Source: PoT sp049331405 (GTDB taxonomy: Bacteria > Planctomycetota > Planctomycetia > Isosphaerales > Isosphaeraceae). Taken from it: a DNA stretch of 64,000 nt. Below are positions 9,784-18,756 of the stretch, piece by piece. The stretch's first letter is position 1. Each line of letters begins with the position of its first letter. The notes under the pieces were generated by a model. That model saw nothing but the letters and a program-made list of their open reading frames with translations, ran no database searches and was not told the DNA's origin. A program made the translations under genes and the position numbers. The stretch is taken from positions 9,734,001 to 9,798,000 of the forward strand of contig NZ_CP186274.1 in assembly GCF_049331405.1 (NCBI RefSeq), given 5' to 3'.

Positions 9784-10818
9784 ATGGCACACTCGATGTG
9801 GGTAGGGATCGCCGAGGGGAAGGCCGTCCGCAAGGCGGCCGTCGCCGCGATGGAAGACCTGCCCGACACGACCCTGCTCGATCGCTTCTTCGCCCAGGAC
9901 GACGGCGCCGCGTTCGGGGCCTTGGTGCGTCGGCATGGGCCCAAAGTCCGGGGCGTCTGCCGCCGCTGGCTCGGCGACGGGCAGGACGCCGACGATGCTT
10001 TCCAGGCGACATTCATGGTCCTCGTCCGTCGCGCCGGGGAGGCGAGGCGGCTCGATGATCTCGGGAGTTGGCTCTGCGGCGTCGCCCGTCGCGTGGCCGC
10101 TCGTTCCAAGATCCAGTCGGAGCGGAGACGCACCAGGGAGACTGCTGCCGTGGATGTCCGCAACCTCGCCGGGCCGGCCAAGCCGGAATTCGACGACGCT
10201 CCGCCGCTCCTCCGAGCCGAGGTCGATCGACTGCCCGAGCGGTTCCGGCGCCCGATCCAGCTGTGCTACTGGGAGGGACTCACCAGCGAGCAGGCCGCGG
10301 AACGCCTCGGCTGTCCGACCGGGACCCTCAAGTGGCGCCTGACGCGGGGGAGGGAGATCCTCAAATCCCGCCTCTCCCGGCTGGGCATCGCGATGGCGGC
10401 CTTCTTCCTCTTCTGGCGCCCCTCGACGGGCCAGGCGGCCTCCGCGGCAGTGCAGGCCGGCGGCGGGGCGGTGGAGGAACTCGTCGGCCCGGGGCCCGAT
10501 CCGGACGCGCTGCCGACCGAGTTGGTGCAGGAGACCGTGAGCCTGGCGACCATCGCACGCGACAAGCTCCTCTACTTCATGTGGGACGACGCCAACCCGC
10601 TCGTGGCGGGCGCCCGCCGCCCTCGACGGTTCTGGGTCTATGTGCTCGCGCCATTGGCCGCGGCCGTCGCGTTCGGCCTCCTGTTCGCCCTGCCGGGTTG
10701 GATCATGATCGGCCAGCCCACGTTCCGGCTGTCGCAGGCGATCAACACCATCTACCGGGTCGTTTCGACGACCCAGGACTCGCTATTTCCCCCCGAATCC
10801 TCGGCGTCCTGCCACTGA
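9784..10818 (+). CDS. ECF RNA polymerase sigma factor with C-terminal membrane extension
   Basis: 344 residues. Region sigma-2 is at about 30-100 (DDGAAFGALVRRHG, then DGQDADDAFQATFMVL) and sigma-4 at about 150-215 (LPERFRRPIQLCYWEGLTS, a helix-turn-helix with TGTLKWRLTRGREILK). Beyond it lie about 130 extra residues with hydrophobic segments near 220-232 and 295-320, the latter a clear membrane helix. Standard ECF factors stop near 190 residues; long C-terminal, often membrane-spanning tails are known in planctomycete ECF groups and are thought to replace a separate anti-sigma factor. The start at 9784 was preferred over 9703 because the first 27 codons of the longer frame lack family similarity. 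Confidence 0.88.
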   Translation: MAHSMWVGIAEGKAVRKAAVAAMEDLPDTTLLDRFFAQDDGAAFGALVRRHGPKVRGVCRRWLGDGQDADDAFQATFMVLVRRAGEARRLDDLGSWLCGVARRVAARSKIQSERRRTRETAAVDVRNLAGPAKPEFDDAPPLLRAEVDRLPERFRRPIQLCYWEGLTSEQAAERLGCPTGTLKWRLTRGREILKSRLSRLGIAMAAFFLFWRPSTGQAASAAVQAGGGAVEELVGPGPDPDALPTELVQETVSLATIARDKLLYFMWDDANPLVAGARRPRRFWVYVLAPLAAAVAFGLLFALPGWIMIGQPTFRLSQAINTIYRVVSTTQDSLFPPESSASCH

Positions 10819-10888
10819 GCGAATGCGATCTGACAGGCGGTCGGGTTGACCGTCACCGTTGAAGTCCTGGCGAGAGAGGGAGACTGCT

Positions 10889-11074
10889 ATGGACCCATTG
10901 CAACAATCCACCGTCCTCCGCGCGGTGATCCGGAGCCACGTCGACAAGCAGGCCGATTGGATCTCCCTGTCGGCCCGCCCCTCGGCGGCGCAAACCCTGG
11001 CCTACGCCATCGCGGGATGGCCCTCGCGACCGGACGATGCGGGCCCTCGCCCGGCAACGGGCCTGCCGTCCTGA
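10889..11074 (+). CDS. Possible small protein downstream of the sigma factor
   Basis: A 61-codon frame beginning MDPLQQSTVLRAVIRSH, preceded by a purine-rich GAGAGAGGGAGA at a plausible Shine-Dalgarno distance and 70 bases after the sigma factor stop. No domain is recognised; the C-terminal third is Pro/Arg-rich and may be non-coding. Its position suggests it could belong with the sigma factor, but it may be a chance frame. The rest of 10819-11429 shows no other gene. Confidence 0.3.
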   Translation: MDPLQQSTVLRAVIRSHVDKQADWISLSARPSAAQTLAYAIAGWPSRPDDAGPRPATGLPS

Positions 11075-11429
11075 CCGCAGAGAGACTCGGATAGTTCGAT
11101 CCGTAAGAAATTCTCACATCTTCGCACAATCTTGATTCGATAATTCGCAGCAGCGTGGTCCTGACCGAGGGCGAGCCGATCCTGCCGCCCAGGGCCCGGG
11201 GATATCCCCGAACGTTGATGCACAACCCGCTTGCACGTTCCCCCCTCGAGCGCCCGCCTGGGACGAGGATTCCGAGGGAGGCCCGTGCGTTCTTCCGGCG
11301 AAACGCTCGCCATGCCCCTTTCACAAAGGGCGAACGAGCGGCCTGGCGCCCGGGGCGGCCCCCCCACGCCCTTCGTGGATCCTGGCGATTTCACTTCGAT
11401 TCGACACTCGTGATCCAGAAAGGGAAACG

Positions 11430-12203
11430 ATGAAGACCCGAAACACGCGACCCTCGCTCACCTTCGAAACCCTGGAAGGCAAGGCCCTGCTCAGCCAAAT
11501 GGCCTACACTCCCAGCATGGGCTCCGGGGCTGCGATCGAGCTCCGGGCGAGGGCCGACGACCACGGCAATCACGGGGGAGGGGACGACCACGGCCAGTTA
11601 TCTAGGCCTGGCGAGCATGGCCACGTCTTCGGCGTCAGCGGGTTCGTCTTCAAGGCGCCCAAGTTCTATGAATTCTACACGGGTCCGAAGAACGCCGACC
11701 TCAACGTGGTCGCGGCGTCGGCCCAGCTCGTCCCGAATCGATCGCTGACGCTGATGGGCGTGATGGCCGGCCGGATCGTCAAGAATCCGACCACGACCGA
11801 CCAGCAGTCGTTCTACGTCTTCGGGATCGACCGCCACAGCCCGAGCGCGGTCACGCCGTTCTTCCAGCGCCCGGGCATCACGTTCGATGCGGTCGTCGTC
11901 GTCTCGGTCCAGACGACGGGCACCACGGCCTCGGTGACCGATTTCACGACCGGGAAGTCGACGCCGCTCGACCCGTCGGCCGTCCACATCTCCGGCAGGC
12001 AGGTGTCGGTCACGGTCGACCCGTCGCTCCTCCCGACCCCGGCCGGCGGCGTGGACCTCGCCCACTCGAGCTTCAACCTCTGGCCGCGTAACAGCCTCAG
12101 CAACGCGGTCCAGCCGAACCACGGCAGCACCGTCGCCAGCTTCGCCCCCGAGAATGCCGTCGCCCGGATCGGCGTCGTCGGGCGGTTCCACTTCGGATTC
12201 TGA
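11430..12203 (+). CDS. Exported protein with LEPR-XLL-like N-terminus, function unknown
   Basis: 257 residues. The N-terminus MKTRNTRPSLTFETLEGKALLSQ resembles the LEPR-XLL motif (F-E-x-LE-x-R-x-LLS) found at the start of many planctomycete surface proteins, here with G-K in place of the usual residues. A His/Gly/Asp-rich linker (about 45-70) follows, then a beta-rich domain with GVSGFVFKAPKFYEFYTGPK and TPFFQRPGITFDAVVVVSV, ending in an amphipathic strand with a terminal Phe. I recognise no catalytic motif. The His-rich linker could bind metal. A textbook terminator follows, so the gene ends its transcription unit. Confidence 0.7.
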   Translation: MKTRNTRPSLTFETLEGKALLSQMAYTPSMGSGAAIELRARADDHGNHGGGDDHGQLSRPGEHGHVFGVSGFVFKAPKFYEFYTGPKNADLNVVAASAQLVPNRSLTLMGVMAGRIVKNPTTTDQQSFYVFGIDRHSPSAVTPFFQRPGITFDAVVVVSVQTTGTTASVTDFTTGKSTPLDPSAVHISGRQVSVTVDPSLLPTPAGGVDLAHSSFNLWPRNSLSNAVQPNHGSTVASFAPENAVARIGVVGRFHFGF

Positions 12204-12227
12204 GCGGTCGAATCCGTCAAGAAGAAG

Positions 12228-12270
12228 GGCCTCCGCCCGATCCCGAAAGGGACCGAGCGGAGGCCTTTTT
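12228..12270 (+). terminator. Intrinsic terminator
   Basis: A 9-bp GC-rich stem (GGCCTCCGC at 12228-12236 with its complement at 12257-12265) followed by TTTTT, 25 bases after the stop of the gene ending at 12203. Confidence 0.9.
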
Positions 12271-12329
12271 GTATCGACTCGAAAGATGTACCGCCCGAAT
12301 CACATGAGCCATGCTGGATCGCAGGCCGA

Positions 12330-13655
12330 TCAGATCTCGACCAGCCGCTCGCGGGAGTCGCCGAACTCGGGGAGGCTGACGCCGTACTTGTCCATCAAGG
12401 AGAGGTAGAGGCTGCACATCTTGCGGTTCGGCTTGGCGCGGTAGTCGAGCACGCGGCCGGTCTCGAGCTTGCCGCCGCCTCGGCCGAGGATGACGACGGG
12501 GAGCTGCGTGGCGTCGTGGCCGCCGCTCATCATGCTCGAGCAGAACATCATGATGGTGTTGTCGAGCGCGGTGCGTTCCCCTTCCTGGATCGCGTCGAGC
12601 CGGCCGGCGATATAGGCGACCTGCTCGGCGAAGAAGCGGTTCACCTTGAGCCAGTCGGCGCCGTCGGTGTGCGAGAGCAGGTGGTGGATCATGTAGTCGA
12701 CGTTGAGGTTCGGGAACCGCAGCGACGAGTGATCATTATTCAACTTGAGCGTGCAGAACCGGGTCGTGTCGGTCTGGAAGGCGAGCACGAGGATGTCGCT
12801 CATCAGCCGCATGTGCTCGGCGATGTCGTGCGGCACGCCATCGGGGGGGCGGGAGATGTTGGGCTTGTCGAGGGTCGGCCGCCACCCCTGGAGGTGATGA
12901 TCCTTGCCGGCACGTTCGAGACGCAGCTCGACCTCGCGGACGGAGTTCAAATACTCGTCGAGCTTCACCTGGTCATTGCGGCTGATCTTGCCCCGGATCG
13001 AGTTGGCCTCGGTGAGCACGGCGTCGAGGACGCTCTTGTCGTGCGCCTGGTCGTCGTCCTTGAAGAGGCGGTCGAACGCCAGCGCCGGGTAGAGCTCGAG
13101 CGGCGTCGGGGTGGTCGGCGAGCTCCACGAGATGTGGGAGCTATACAGCATCGAGTAGTTCTTGTGGACGGCGGCCATCGCCGGCTCGCAGGCGAGGACG
13201 AGGCTGGGGACCTTGGTCTGGTTCCCGATCTTCTGGGCGAGGACCTGGTCGATGCTCGTGCCCGAGCGGATCGCCCCGCCGGAGAGCAAGGGGGCCCCCG
13301 AGAGGATGTTGCCGGTCTGCGAGCTGTGGATGTTCCCCTTCAGGGCCTCTTCGTTGTAGAGGCCCTGGATGAAGAGGAGCTTCTCCTTGTGCTTCGACAT
13401 GGGCTCGAGCACCTTGCCCAGCTCCATGTCCTTGCCCGTCCCCTTGGCCCACCACTCCTTGCTGTGGTAGCCGTTGCCGGAGAAGAGGCAGGCGAACCGC
13501 AAGGGGGCCTGGCCATCGGCCGCGGCCTTGGTGGGCTCGTTGCCCCAGACCGGGATGGATTCGAGCCAGGGGAGCGCCATCGACACGCCCAGCCCTCGGA
13601 GCATCATCCGACGGCTCAGCGCCGGCGACGGGAGTCGCGATCCTTGAGATAACAT
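12330..13655 (-). CDS. DUF1552 domain protein, Tat-exported
   Basis: 441 residues. The N-terminal RRMMLRGLGVSMALPW is a twin-arginine signal, and LPWLESIPVWG is typical of DUF1552 proteins. The body has the expected landmarks: RFACLFSGNGYHSKEWW, GNIHSSQTGNILSGAP, TSIDQVLAQKIG, SSHISWSSPTTPTP, RLMSDILVLAFQTDTTR, and MSGGHDATQLPVVILG near the end, which resembles metal sites of the alkaline phosphatase/sulfatase-like fold. These proteins are almost always encoded beside DUF1592-type cytochrome-like proteins, as here (30 bases after it). The molecular function of the pair is not established. Confidence 0.9.
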   Translation of the reverse strand: MLSQGSRLPSPALSRRMMLRGLGVSMALPWLESIPVWGNEPTKAAADGQAPLRFACLFSGNGYHSKEWWAKGTGKDMELGKVLEPMSKHKEKLLFIQGLYNEEALKGNIHSSQTGNILSGAPLLSGGAIRSGTSIDQVLAQKIGNQTKVPSLVLACEPAMAAVHKNYSMLYSSHISWSSPTTPTPLELYPALAFDRLFKDDDQAHDKSVLDAVLTEANSIRGKISRNDQVKLDEYLNSVREVELRLERAGKDHHLQGWRPTLDKPNISRPPDGVPHDIAEHMRLMSDILVLAFQTDTTRFCTLKLNNDHSSLRFPNLNVDYMIHHLLSHTDGADWLKVNRFFAEQVAYIAGRLDAIQEGERTALDNTIMMFCSSMMSGGHDATQLPVVILGRGGGKLETGRVLDYRAKPNRKMCSLYLSLMDKYGVSLPEFGDSRERLVEI

Positions 13656-13685
13656 GCGAGTCTCTCCTTTGCCGATTTGCCGAAA

Positions 13686-16600
13686 TCAGGGTTGGGCGAT
13701 GGTCTGTTCGAGCGGCGAGGAAATCCCCCGGCGCTCCCGGAATTGTGGGCTCTGGATCACGGCGAGGATCGCCGCCTGGACGCGGCCATCCTTCGAGGCC
13801 AGGTCTTCCCGCATTCGGTCCAGCAGCGGCTGGTCGGATAGCTCGACCCCACGCCCCAGGGCGTAGCCGAGCAGCTTGCGGCTGAACTGGCGGAGGAACT
13901 CGTCGCGTCGCTTCGCCAGGATGTAGTCGCGGAGCCCGGCGATGTCGGTGAACTTCGAGCCGTCCTTCGCCTGGGCGCTCGTGTCGATGACCCGGCCGGC
14001 GAGGTCGGTCGTGCGGCGGCGTCCGATCGCGTCGAAGCTCTCGAGCGCGAAGCCGAAGGGGTCGATCCGCTCGTGGCACTTGGAGCAGGACTCCAGCTCG
14101 CGATGCTTCTCGGTGATCTGCCGCATGGTCAGGCCGTTGGTGTCCAGCTCGCTCTCGGGCAGGAGCGGCACGTTCTTGGGGGGCTTGGGGAGCTTCTCGC
14201 CCAGGAGCATCTCCGCCAGCCAGTTCCCCCGGAGGATCGGGCTGGTGCGCGAGGCCCCCGCCTGCTTCGAGAGCAACGAGGCCATCCCCAGGATCCCGCC
14301 TCGGCCGAAGGCTTTTACACCGTCGACCCGCCGCCAGTTCGATCCGGTCACGCCGGGGATGCCGTAGAATTTGGCCAGGGGCTCGTTGACGAAGGTGTAA
14401 TCGGCGTCGAGCACGTTGATCACCGGCTCGTCGGCCTGGAAGAGGTCGACGAGGAACCGGACCGACTCCTCGTACATCGCGGCCCGCAATGCGGCGAACT
14501 CGGGGAAGACCTGCTCGCTCTTCTCGTTGTGCAGGTCGAAGCCCCGGATGTCGAGCCACTGGCAGCCGAACTCGGTGGCGAGGGCCCGCACCCGGTCATC
14601 CTTGAGCATCCGCTTCATCTGGGCGGCGAGGACCTCGGGCTCGTGCAGCTTCCCCTGATCGGCCAGGCGACGCAGTTCGTTGTCGGGCATCGAGGACCAG
14701 AGGAAGTAGCTGAGCCGGTTGGCCAGCTCCCAGTCGGAGACCGGCTTGGCCTCGGCGCTATCCGCCGATTGCTCCACCCGGTAGAGGAATGAGGGGGCCA
14801 TCAGGACCCTGGCCAGGACGAGGCGGAACGAGGTCTCGTGGTCGAGCTTCTGCTGCCGGAGCTTGCCATAGAGCTCGCGAAGCTCCGCCTTCTCCTGGGA
14901 GGTCAGGGGGCGGCGATAAGCCCTATCGGCGAACGCCACGAGGGCGTCGAGGTGGGCGGGCTCGGTGGCGACCAGGCGCTTCTGGAAGGCCTCGGCGCGC
15001 TGGGCGATCGGCTTGCGGAGCGGCTCGAAGATCCGGACGTCGCCGTCCTGGGTGACGTACTCCATGAACTGGCCGTACGCCTCCTGGACCCGCAAGGCGT
15101 CCTGGCTGATGTACCGCAGCTCGTCCCACATCCGGTCAAGCTGCTTGTGCTCCTCGTCGGTGAGCATGAGCCGTGAGAGCCCCTCGTCCTCGCGATGGAA
15201 GAGGACGAGCGTCACGACCTCGTCGACCGGGACGATCTGCATATAGCAGACCGCGGCCGGGAAGGCGTTGCGGAAGGCGTCGAGCGACTTCTCGATCCTG
15301 GCTCGGGCGGCACTCCCGTTGTGGGCGAGGATCGGCAGGCCGGGGACGAGGCTCCCCGCCGCGGCGGGCGTCGTCACCACCTGGGCCTGGACGCTCCCCT
15401 CGCGCCCCGCCTGGCCGTCCAGCCTGGCCGAGACCACGAACTCGCGCCCCGAGGCGAGGTCGGCCGGGAGCCGGATCTCGAGCACCGAAGGGGCGCTCGT
15501 GACGAGCCCCGACTCCTGCGGCAGCTTCGCGAAGGCCTCGCGAGGCAGCCCGTACGAGACGGCGACGTCGGCGGGTGCGGCCGGGGCTTCGGCCTTGCGG
15601 GCCTCGGCGGCCAGAGAGGCGAAGTCGAGCGTCCCCAGGAGCGGGCCGCTCAGCGACGTGAGTTGGCGATAGAGAATGCTGTCGGGATGATCCTTAGGCC
15701 CGGTCGGCCCCTGAGTCAGGAGTTGTTGCAGGTGCTCGGCGATCTGGTCGCGCTCGGGCTTCGAGGCGGAGTCGCGCCAGCGGTCGAGGAGCGAGCCCCG
15801 GGGGATGCTCCAGAGGCTCGAGCCGTCGTCGCCCGTCGACTTCTCCTCGTAGAAGTGCCAGACGTCGGGATTGCCGTGGGAGTCGGCCAGCGGGTTGCTC
15901 TTGAGGATGTCGTTGGTGAGGTCGCGCGAGAGGGTCCAGACCCGGTTCTTGCCGGCCGCCTCGCTCACGTTCAGCTCGACGGCGGTCAGGTCGCACGAGT
16001 GGTCGTTGTTGCGCGCACCGATCACCAGGGCGACGAGGTCTCCCGGCTCCACGACGAGGTCGTCGATCGGCTCGATCTTGGCGGTCTTGCCCATGTCGAG
16101 CTCGCCCGCCGCGAGGCGTCGGCGTTCCCGGCCCCGGCGGTGCTCGAGATACCAGGCCACGCCGTTGCCGCAGTCGCCGTGGGCGTGGGCCACCTGGGCC
16201 TCGACCTTGACGAGTCCCTTGATCGGGCTCCGCCAGCCGGCCGCCACGTTCTGGGTCGGGGCCGGATGCACGACGACGCCGCGGGGCTTCAGAGTGCCCG
16301 GGATCTTCACTTCCTGATCCGAGCCGTTGGCGAGCAGACTGGGCAGGTTCGGCAGGCCCCAGCCTCTGACGAAGTTGTAGCCGCCGGTGCTCGGGACTCG
16401 ATCGCGGAAGAGGCCGGGGATCTCGAGCGGCCCCTGGCCGGCGATCCCGAGGTAGGCCAACCAGGCCTGGAGCATGCTCGGGTCGATGCCGTGCTTGCTG
16501 GCGAGCGCAAGGAGGTCCAGCGTGGTCGTCAGCTCTCGGGCCTCATTCGCGGCGGCGAGGTATTTGGCCGTCTCGGCGAAGCTCTTGCGCTTAGCCGCAA

Positions 16601-17870
16601 TCCCTCTCAAGCCGTCCTGCACGTCGCGGAGGAACACGGGGGGACGGCCTGGGGCCTCGAGCCGAGGCTGGTCCCAGGCGACGACATCCCCCTCGGAGCC
16701 GTCGCCGGCGTCGTGCGTGACGAGCCGGACGACCACGTCGCCGCCCGAGGCGTCAGGGCTCGGCGTCCCCAGCTTCACGCGGAAGGCCTGGGCCTCGGCC
16801 AGCGGGTTGACCGGCTCCATCCACGACTTGAAGTGGGCGACGCTGTTGAACTTCGTCAGGGTCGTCTGCCACTGGCGGATCTCGCCGGCGATCGCGGGGA
16901 TGTCGGCCGCCTGCGCGGCCCGCCAGCGAACCCGGATCGCGTCGATGAGGGGCAGGGGATCTTTGCCGTTGAGGAGGTCCCAGACGATTTGCAGGTACTT
17001 GGGGCTCAGGTCATGCTCGGCCGCGAAGGCCGCGAGCGGCTTGCGGCCTTCGGCGGGGAGGCCGCGATAGTCGAGGGTGGCCTTGAGGTAAACCTCGATC
17101 GGGATCCGGCCGCCGGACTCGGCCTGGAAATCGAGCCCCTGGAGCTGGACGCGGCGGGCGCCGTTGGCGTCGGTGTATCGGGAGTAGAGCCGGCGGATCG
17201 ACGTGACGATCTCATCGGTCCAGTCGCGCCGGGTCGCCTTCTCGGAGAAGCGGATGCCGTCGGGGAGCAGGACCGCGTGCGCGGCGATGTTCTTGGAGGC
17301 GGCGACGAACTTGTCGAGCATGGCTGGGGACATCACCAGGGCTTCGCCCACGTTCGTGAAGCCCTCGCCGGCCGCGCCATCGACCGGGAACTCCTTGGCC
17401 GGGTCGAGGTCGACGCCGGTCAGGTCGCGGAGCGTGTTGTCGTATTCGACGTTGCCAAGCCTGCGGAGGATGACCGGGCCGGGGTCGCCGGCGTGGGCGC
17501 GGGCCTCGGCGTCGAGGAAGTCCTTGACCCAGCCCTTGAGCTCCTTGCGCTGGACTTCGGAGAGCTGGGGGCTCTTCTTCGGCGGCATCTCGCCGTTGTC
17601 GAGCATCTCGACGACCTTCTCCCAGACGCGCGGGGCGGTCCGGATCTGGTCGAGGGCCTGGAACCGCTCGAGGTCGAGGTCGCCTTCCTCGAGCTCGGTC
17701 GAGTGGCACTTCAGGCAGTATTGTTTCAGGAGGGGGCGGACCTTGCCGTCGAAGTCCTTCGTGAGCGTGGCGAGCGCCTTTGCGTCGTCGCCGGGCCCGA
17801 CCGCGAAGGCGGCGGGGCTTGCGACGCACGTCAAGCCGAAGACGAGCCACCAGGTGTTTCGCACGCTCAT
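13686..17870 (-). CDS. Large PSCyt/DUF1592-type multidomain cytochrome-like protein
   Basis: 1394 residues with a signal peptide (about 1-23). A planctomycete-type cytochrome c domain has CLKCH at 52-56 and GEMPPKK near 95 (DUF1587 follows: RRLGNVEYDNTLRDLTGVDLDP). The C-terminal half carries the DUF1595/1592/1588/1585 set: RRPLTSQEKAELRELY, SFLYRVEQ, ANRLSYFLWSSMPDNELR, LNDADYTF-like LDADYTFVNEPLAKFYG, CSKCHERIDPFGFALESFD and a GR..ELSDQPLLDRM end. Typical members are near 800 residues; here about 500 extra residues between the two parts include a beta-rich stretch (about 530-680) that could be a binding module. Its ATG overlaps the stop of the GntR gene (ATGA), indicating translational coupling. 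Likely periplasmic redox or polymer-processing function, unproven. Confidence 0.88.
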   Translation of the reverse strand: MSVRNTWWLVFGLTCVASPAAFAVGPGDDAKALATLTKDFDGKVRPLLKQYCLKCHSTELEEGDLDLERFQALDQIRTAPRVWEKVVEMLDNGEMPPKKSPQLSEVQRKELKGWVKDFLDAEARAHAGDPGPVILRRLGNVEYDNTLRDLTGVDLDPAKEFPVDGAAGEGFTNVGEALVMSPAMLDKFVAASKNIAAHAVLLPDGIRFSEKATRRDWTDEIVTSIRRLYSRYTDANGARRVQLQGLDFQAESGGRIPIEVYLKATLDYRGLPAEGRKPLAAFAAEHDLSPKYLQIVWDLLNGKDPLPLIDAIRVRWRAAQAADIPAIAGEIRQWQTTLTKFNSVAHFKSWMEPVNPLAEAQAFRVKLGTPSPDASGGDVVVRLVTHDAGDGSEGDVVAWDQPRLEAPGRPPVFLRDVQDGLRGIAAKRKSFAETAKYLAAANEARELTTTLDLLALASKHGIDPSMLQAWLAYLGIAGQGPLEIPGLFRDRVPSTGGYNFVRGWGLPNLPSLLANGSDQEVKIPGTLKPRGVVVHPAPTQNVAAGWRSPIKGLVKVEAQVAHAHGDCGNGVAWYLEHRRGRERRRLAAGELDMGKTAKIEPIDDLVVEPGDLVALVIGARNNDHSCDLTAVELNVSEAAGKNRVWTLSRDLTNDILKSNPLADSHGNPDVWHFYEEKSTGDDGSSLWSIPRGSLLDRWRDSASKPERDQIAEHLQQLLTQGPTGPKDHPDSILYRQLTSLSGPLLGTLDFASLAAEARKAEAPAAPADVAVSYGLPREAFAKLPQESGLVTSAPSVLEIRLPADLASGREFVVSARLDGQAGREGSVQAQVVTTPAAAGSLVPGLPILAHNGSAARARIEKSLDAFRNAFPAAVCYMQIVPVDEVVTLVLFHREDEGLSRLMLTDEEHKQLDRMWDELRYISQDALRVQEAYGQFMEYVTQDGDVRIFEPLRKPIAQRAEAFQKRLVATEPAHLDALVAFADRAYRRPLTSQEKAELRELYGKLRQQKLDHETSFRLVLARVLMAPSFLYRVEQSADSAEAKPVSDWELANRLSYFLWSSMPDNELRRLADQGKLHEPEVLAAQMKRMLKDDRVRALATEFGCQWLDIRGFDLHNEKSEQVFPEFAALRAAMYEESVRFLVDLFQADEPVINVLDADYTFVNEPLAKFYGIPGVTGSNWRRVDGVKAFGRGGILGMASLLSKQAGASRTSPILRGNWLAEMLLGEKLPKPPKNVPLLPESELDTNGLTMRQITEKHRELESCSKCHERIDPFGFALESFDAIGRRRTTDLAGRVIDTSAQAKDGSKFTDIAGLRDYILAKRRDEFLRQFSRKLLGYALGRGVELSDQPLLDRMREDLASKDGRVQAAILAVIQSPQFRERRGISSPLEQTIAQP

Positions 17871-18553
17871 GCATCTGTCCTCAAAGGTTCGCGATGGCTC
17901 TCGATATGCCGGCGCAACTCCTCGCCGGCCCGGCCGACCTCGCCGAGTCGCAGATCGTCGATGATCTGCTGGTGCGAATCGACGCCCGTTTTCCATCTCG
18001 CCGCCGCGACGTTCTCGCGAAACCGCTGGAAGAAGACGGCGATCAGGTCGCCGAAGGCCAATACGGGCGAGAGCCCGCTCGCCTCGATCAGGCCGCGGTG
18101 GAAGGCGATGTCCAGCTCCACCCAGCGGCCCAGGCTGCGGGCGCGCCGCAAACCTTCATTGATGGTATTCAGGTTCGCATAGATCGACGGGTCGTCCTTC
18201 ATCCGTCGCGCGACGTGGGTCAGGACGCCGCTCTCGATCAGGATCCGGGTGTCGATCAGCACGTCGGATGAGACGTCGTGGAGCGCGGGGTGAAAACCGA
18301 GGTATTCGGTCACGCGGTCCATGTTGACGTGGCCGACGGTCAGGCCACGCCCGGGCCTGGCCTCGACGATCCCGAGGAATTCCAGGGCCTTGGTGGCCTC
18401 GCGGAGGCTCAGCCGGCTGACGCCGAACCTCGTCGCGAGCTCGGTCTCGGTCGGCAGGCGGTCGCCCGACTTGAGGTTCTCGTCGACGATGAACGACTTG
18501 ATCTGCGTCGCCACAACGTCCCGGATCTTGTCGCGTTTGATCGTTCTGACCAT
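17867..18553 (-). CDS. GntR-family (FadR subfamily) transcriptional regulator
   Basis: 228 residues. An N-terminal winged helix (about 1-70) reads LKSGDRLPTETELATRFGVSRLSLREATKALEFLG, and an all-helical FCD ligand domain (about 80-220) has the metal-ligand pattern D..(FHRGLIEASG).H..(SHQQIIDD).H (RRHIESH). FCD proteins sense organic acids such as hydroxy acids, sugar acids or acyl-CoA. I chose the ATG at 18553; the longer frame to 18682 would run through the proposed operator and lacks similarity to the family. The gene heads a minus-strand operon with the DUF1592 and DUF1552 genes and faces a divergent catabolic operon, the usual position for a local regulator. Confidence 0.9.
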   Translation of the reverse strand: MVRTIKRDKIRDVVATQIKSFIVDENLKSGDRLPTETELATRFGVSRLSLREATKALEFLGIVEARPGRGLTVGHVNMDRVTEYLGFHPALHDVSSDVLIDTRILIESGVLTHVARRMKDDPSIYANLNTINEGLRRARSLGRWVELDIAFHRGLIEASGLSPVLAFGDLIAVFFQRFRENVAAARWKTGVDSHQQIIDDLRLGEVGRAGEELRRHIESHREPLRTDA

Positions 18554-18662
18554 GGCCCATTCATTCGGAAAGGCAGGGCCCGAATCGGCCGGCTTGGCCG
18601 GGGTGCCCCGCGGATTCCCACGTTTCTCGAGAAGACCGTTGCGATCGTCTCGCGGCCTCCTT

Positions 18663-18690
18663 AGATTATCAGACAATCCCATCCCGTCAA
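18663..18690 (-). promoter_or_regulatory. Candidate sigma-70-like promoter for the GntR operon
   Basis: On the minus strand TTGACG (18690-18685) and TAATCT (18668-18663) are separated by 16 bases. Transcription would start near 18656, about 100 bases before the GntR start codon. Planctomycete promoters are poorly defined, so this is an inference from the consensus. Confidence 0.45.
18664..18678. promoter_or_regulatory. Candidate GntR operator palindrome
   Basis: GATTATCAGACAATC is an imperfect 15-bp palindrome (6 of 7 arm positions complementary around a central A). Its core TTRTCnGACAA is like FadR-subfamily operators. It overlaps the -10 box of the proposed regulator promoter and lies about 80 bases before the first gene of the divergent operon, so one bound dimer could control both directions. 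Confidence 0.5.
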
Positions 18691-18756
18691 CAGCCGCAGC
18701 CGGTCGTGTCGCAGTCGATCTACGTTCGAACGGTAGGTCGCTCGGGGGGCGAATCC

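Noticed and set aside
15195..18182. A 995-codon open frame on the plus strand
   Set aside because: It is antisense to the DUF1592-type gene, rich in Arg, Gly, Asp and Val without any domain, and results from GC-rich codon use on the other strand.
18554..18682. Longer start of the GntR protein
   Set aside because: It would put coding sequence over the proposed promoter and operator, and the added 43 residues do not resemble GntR proteins.
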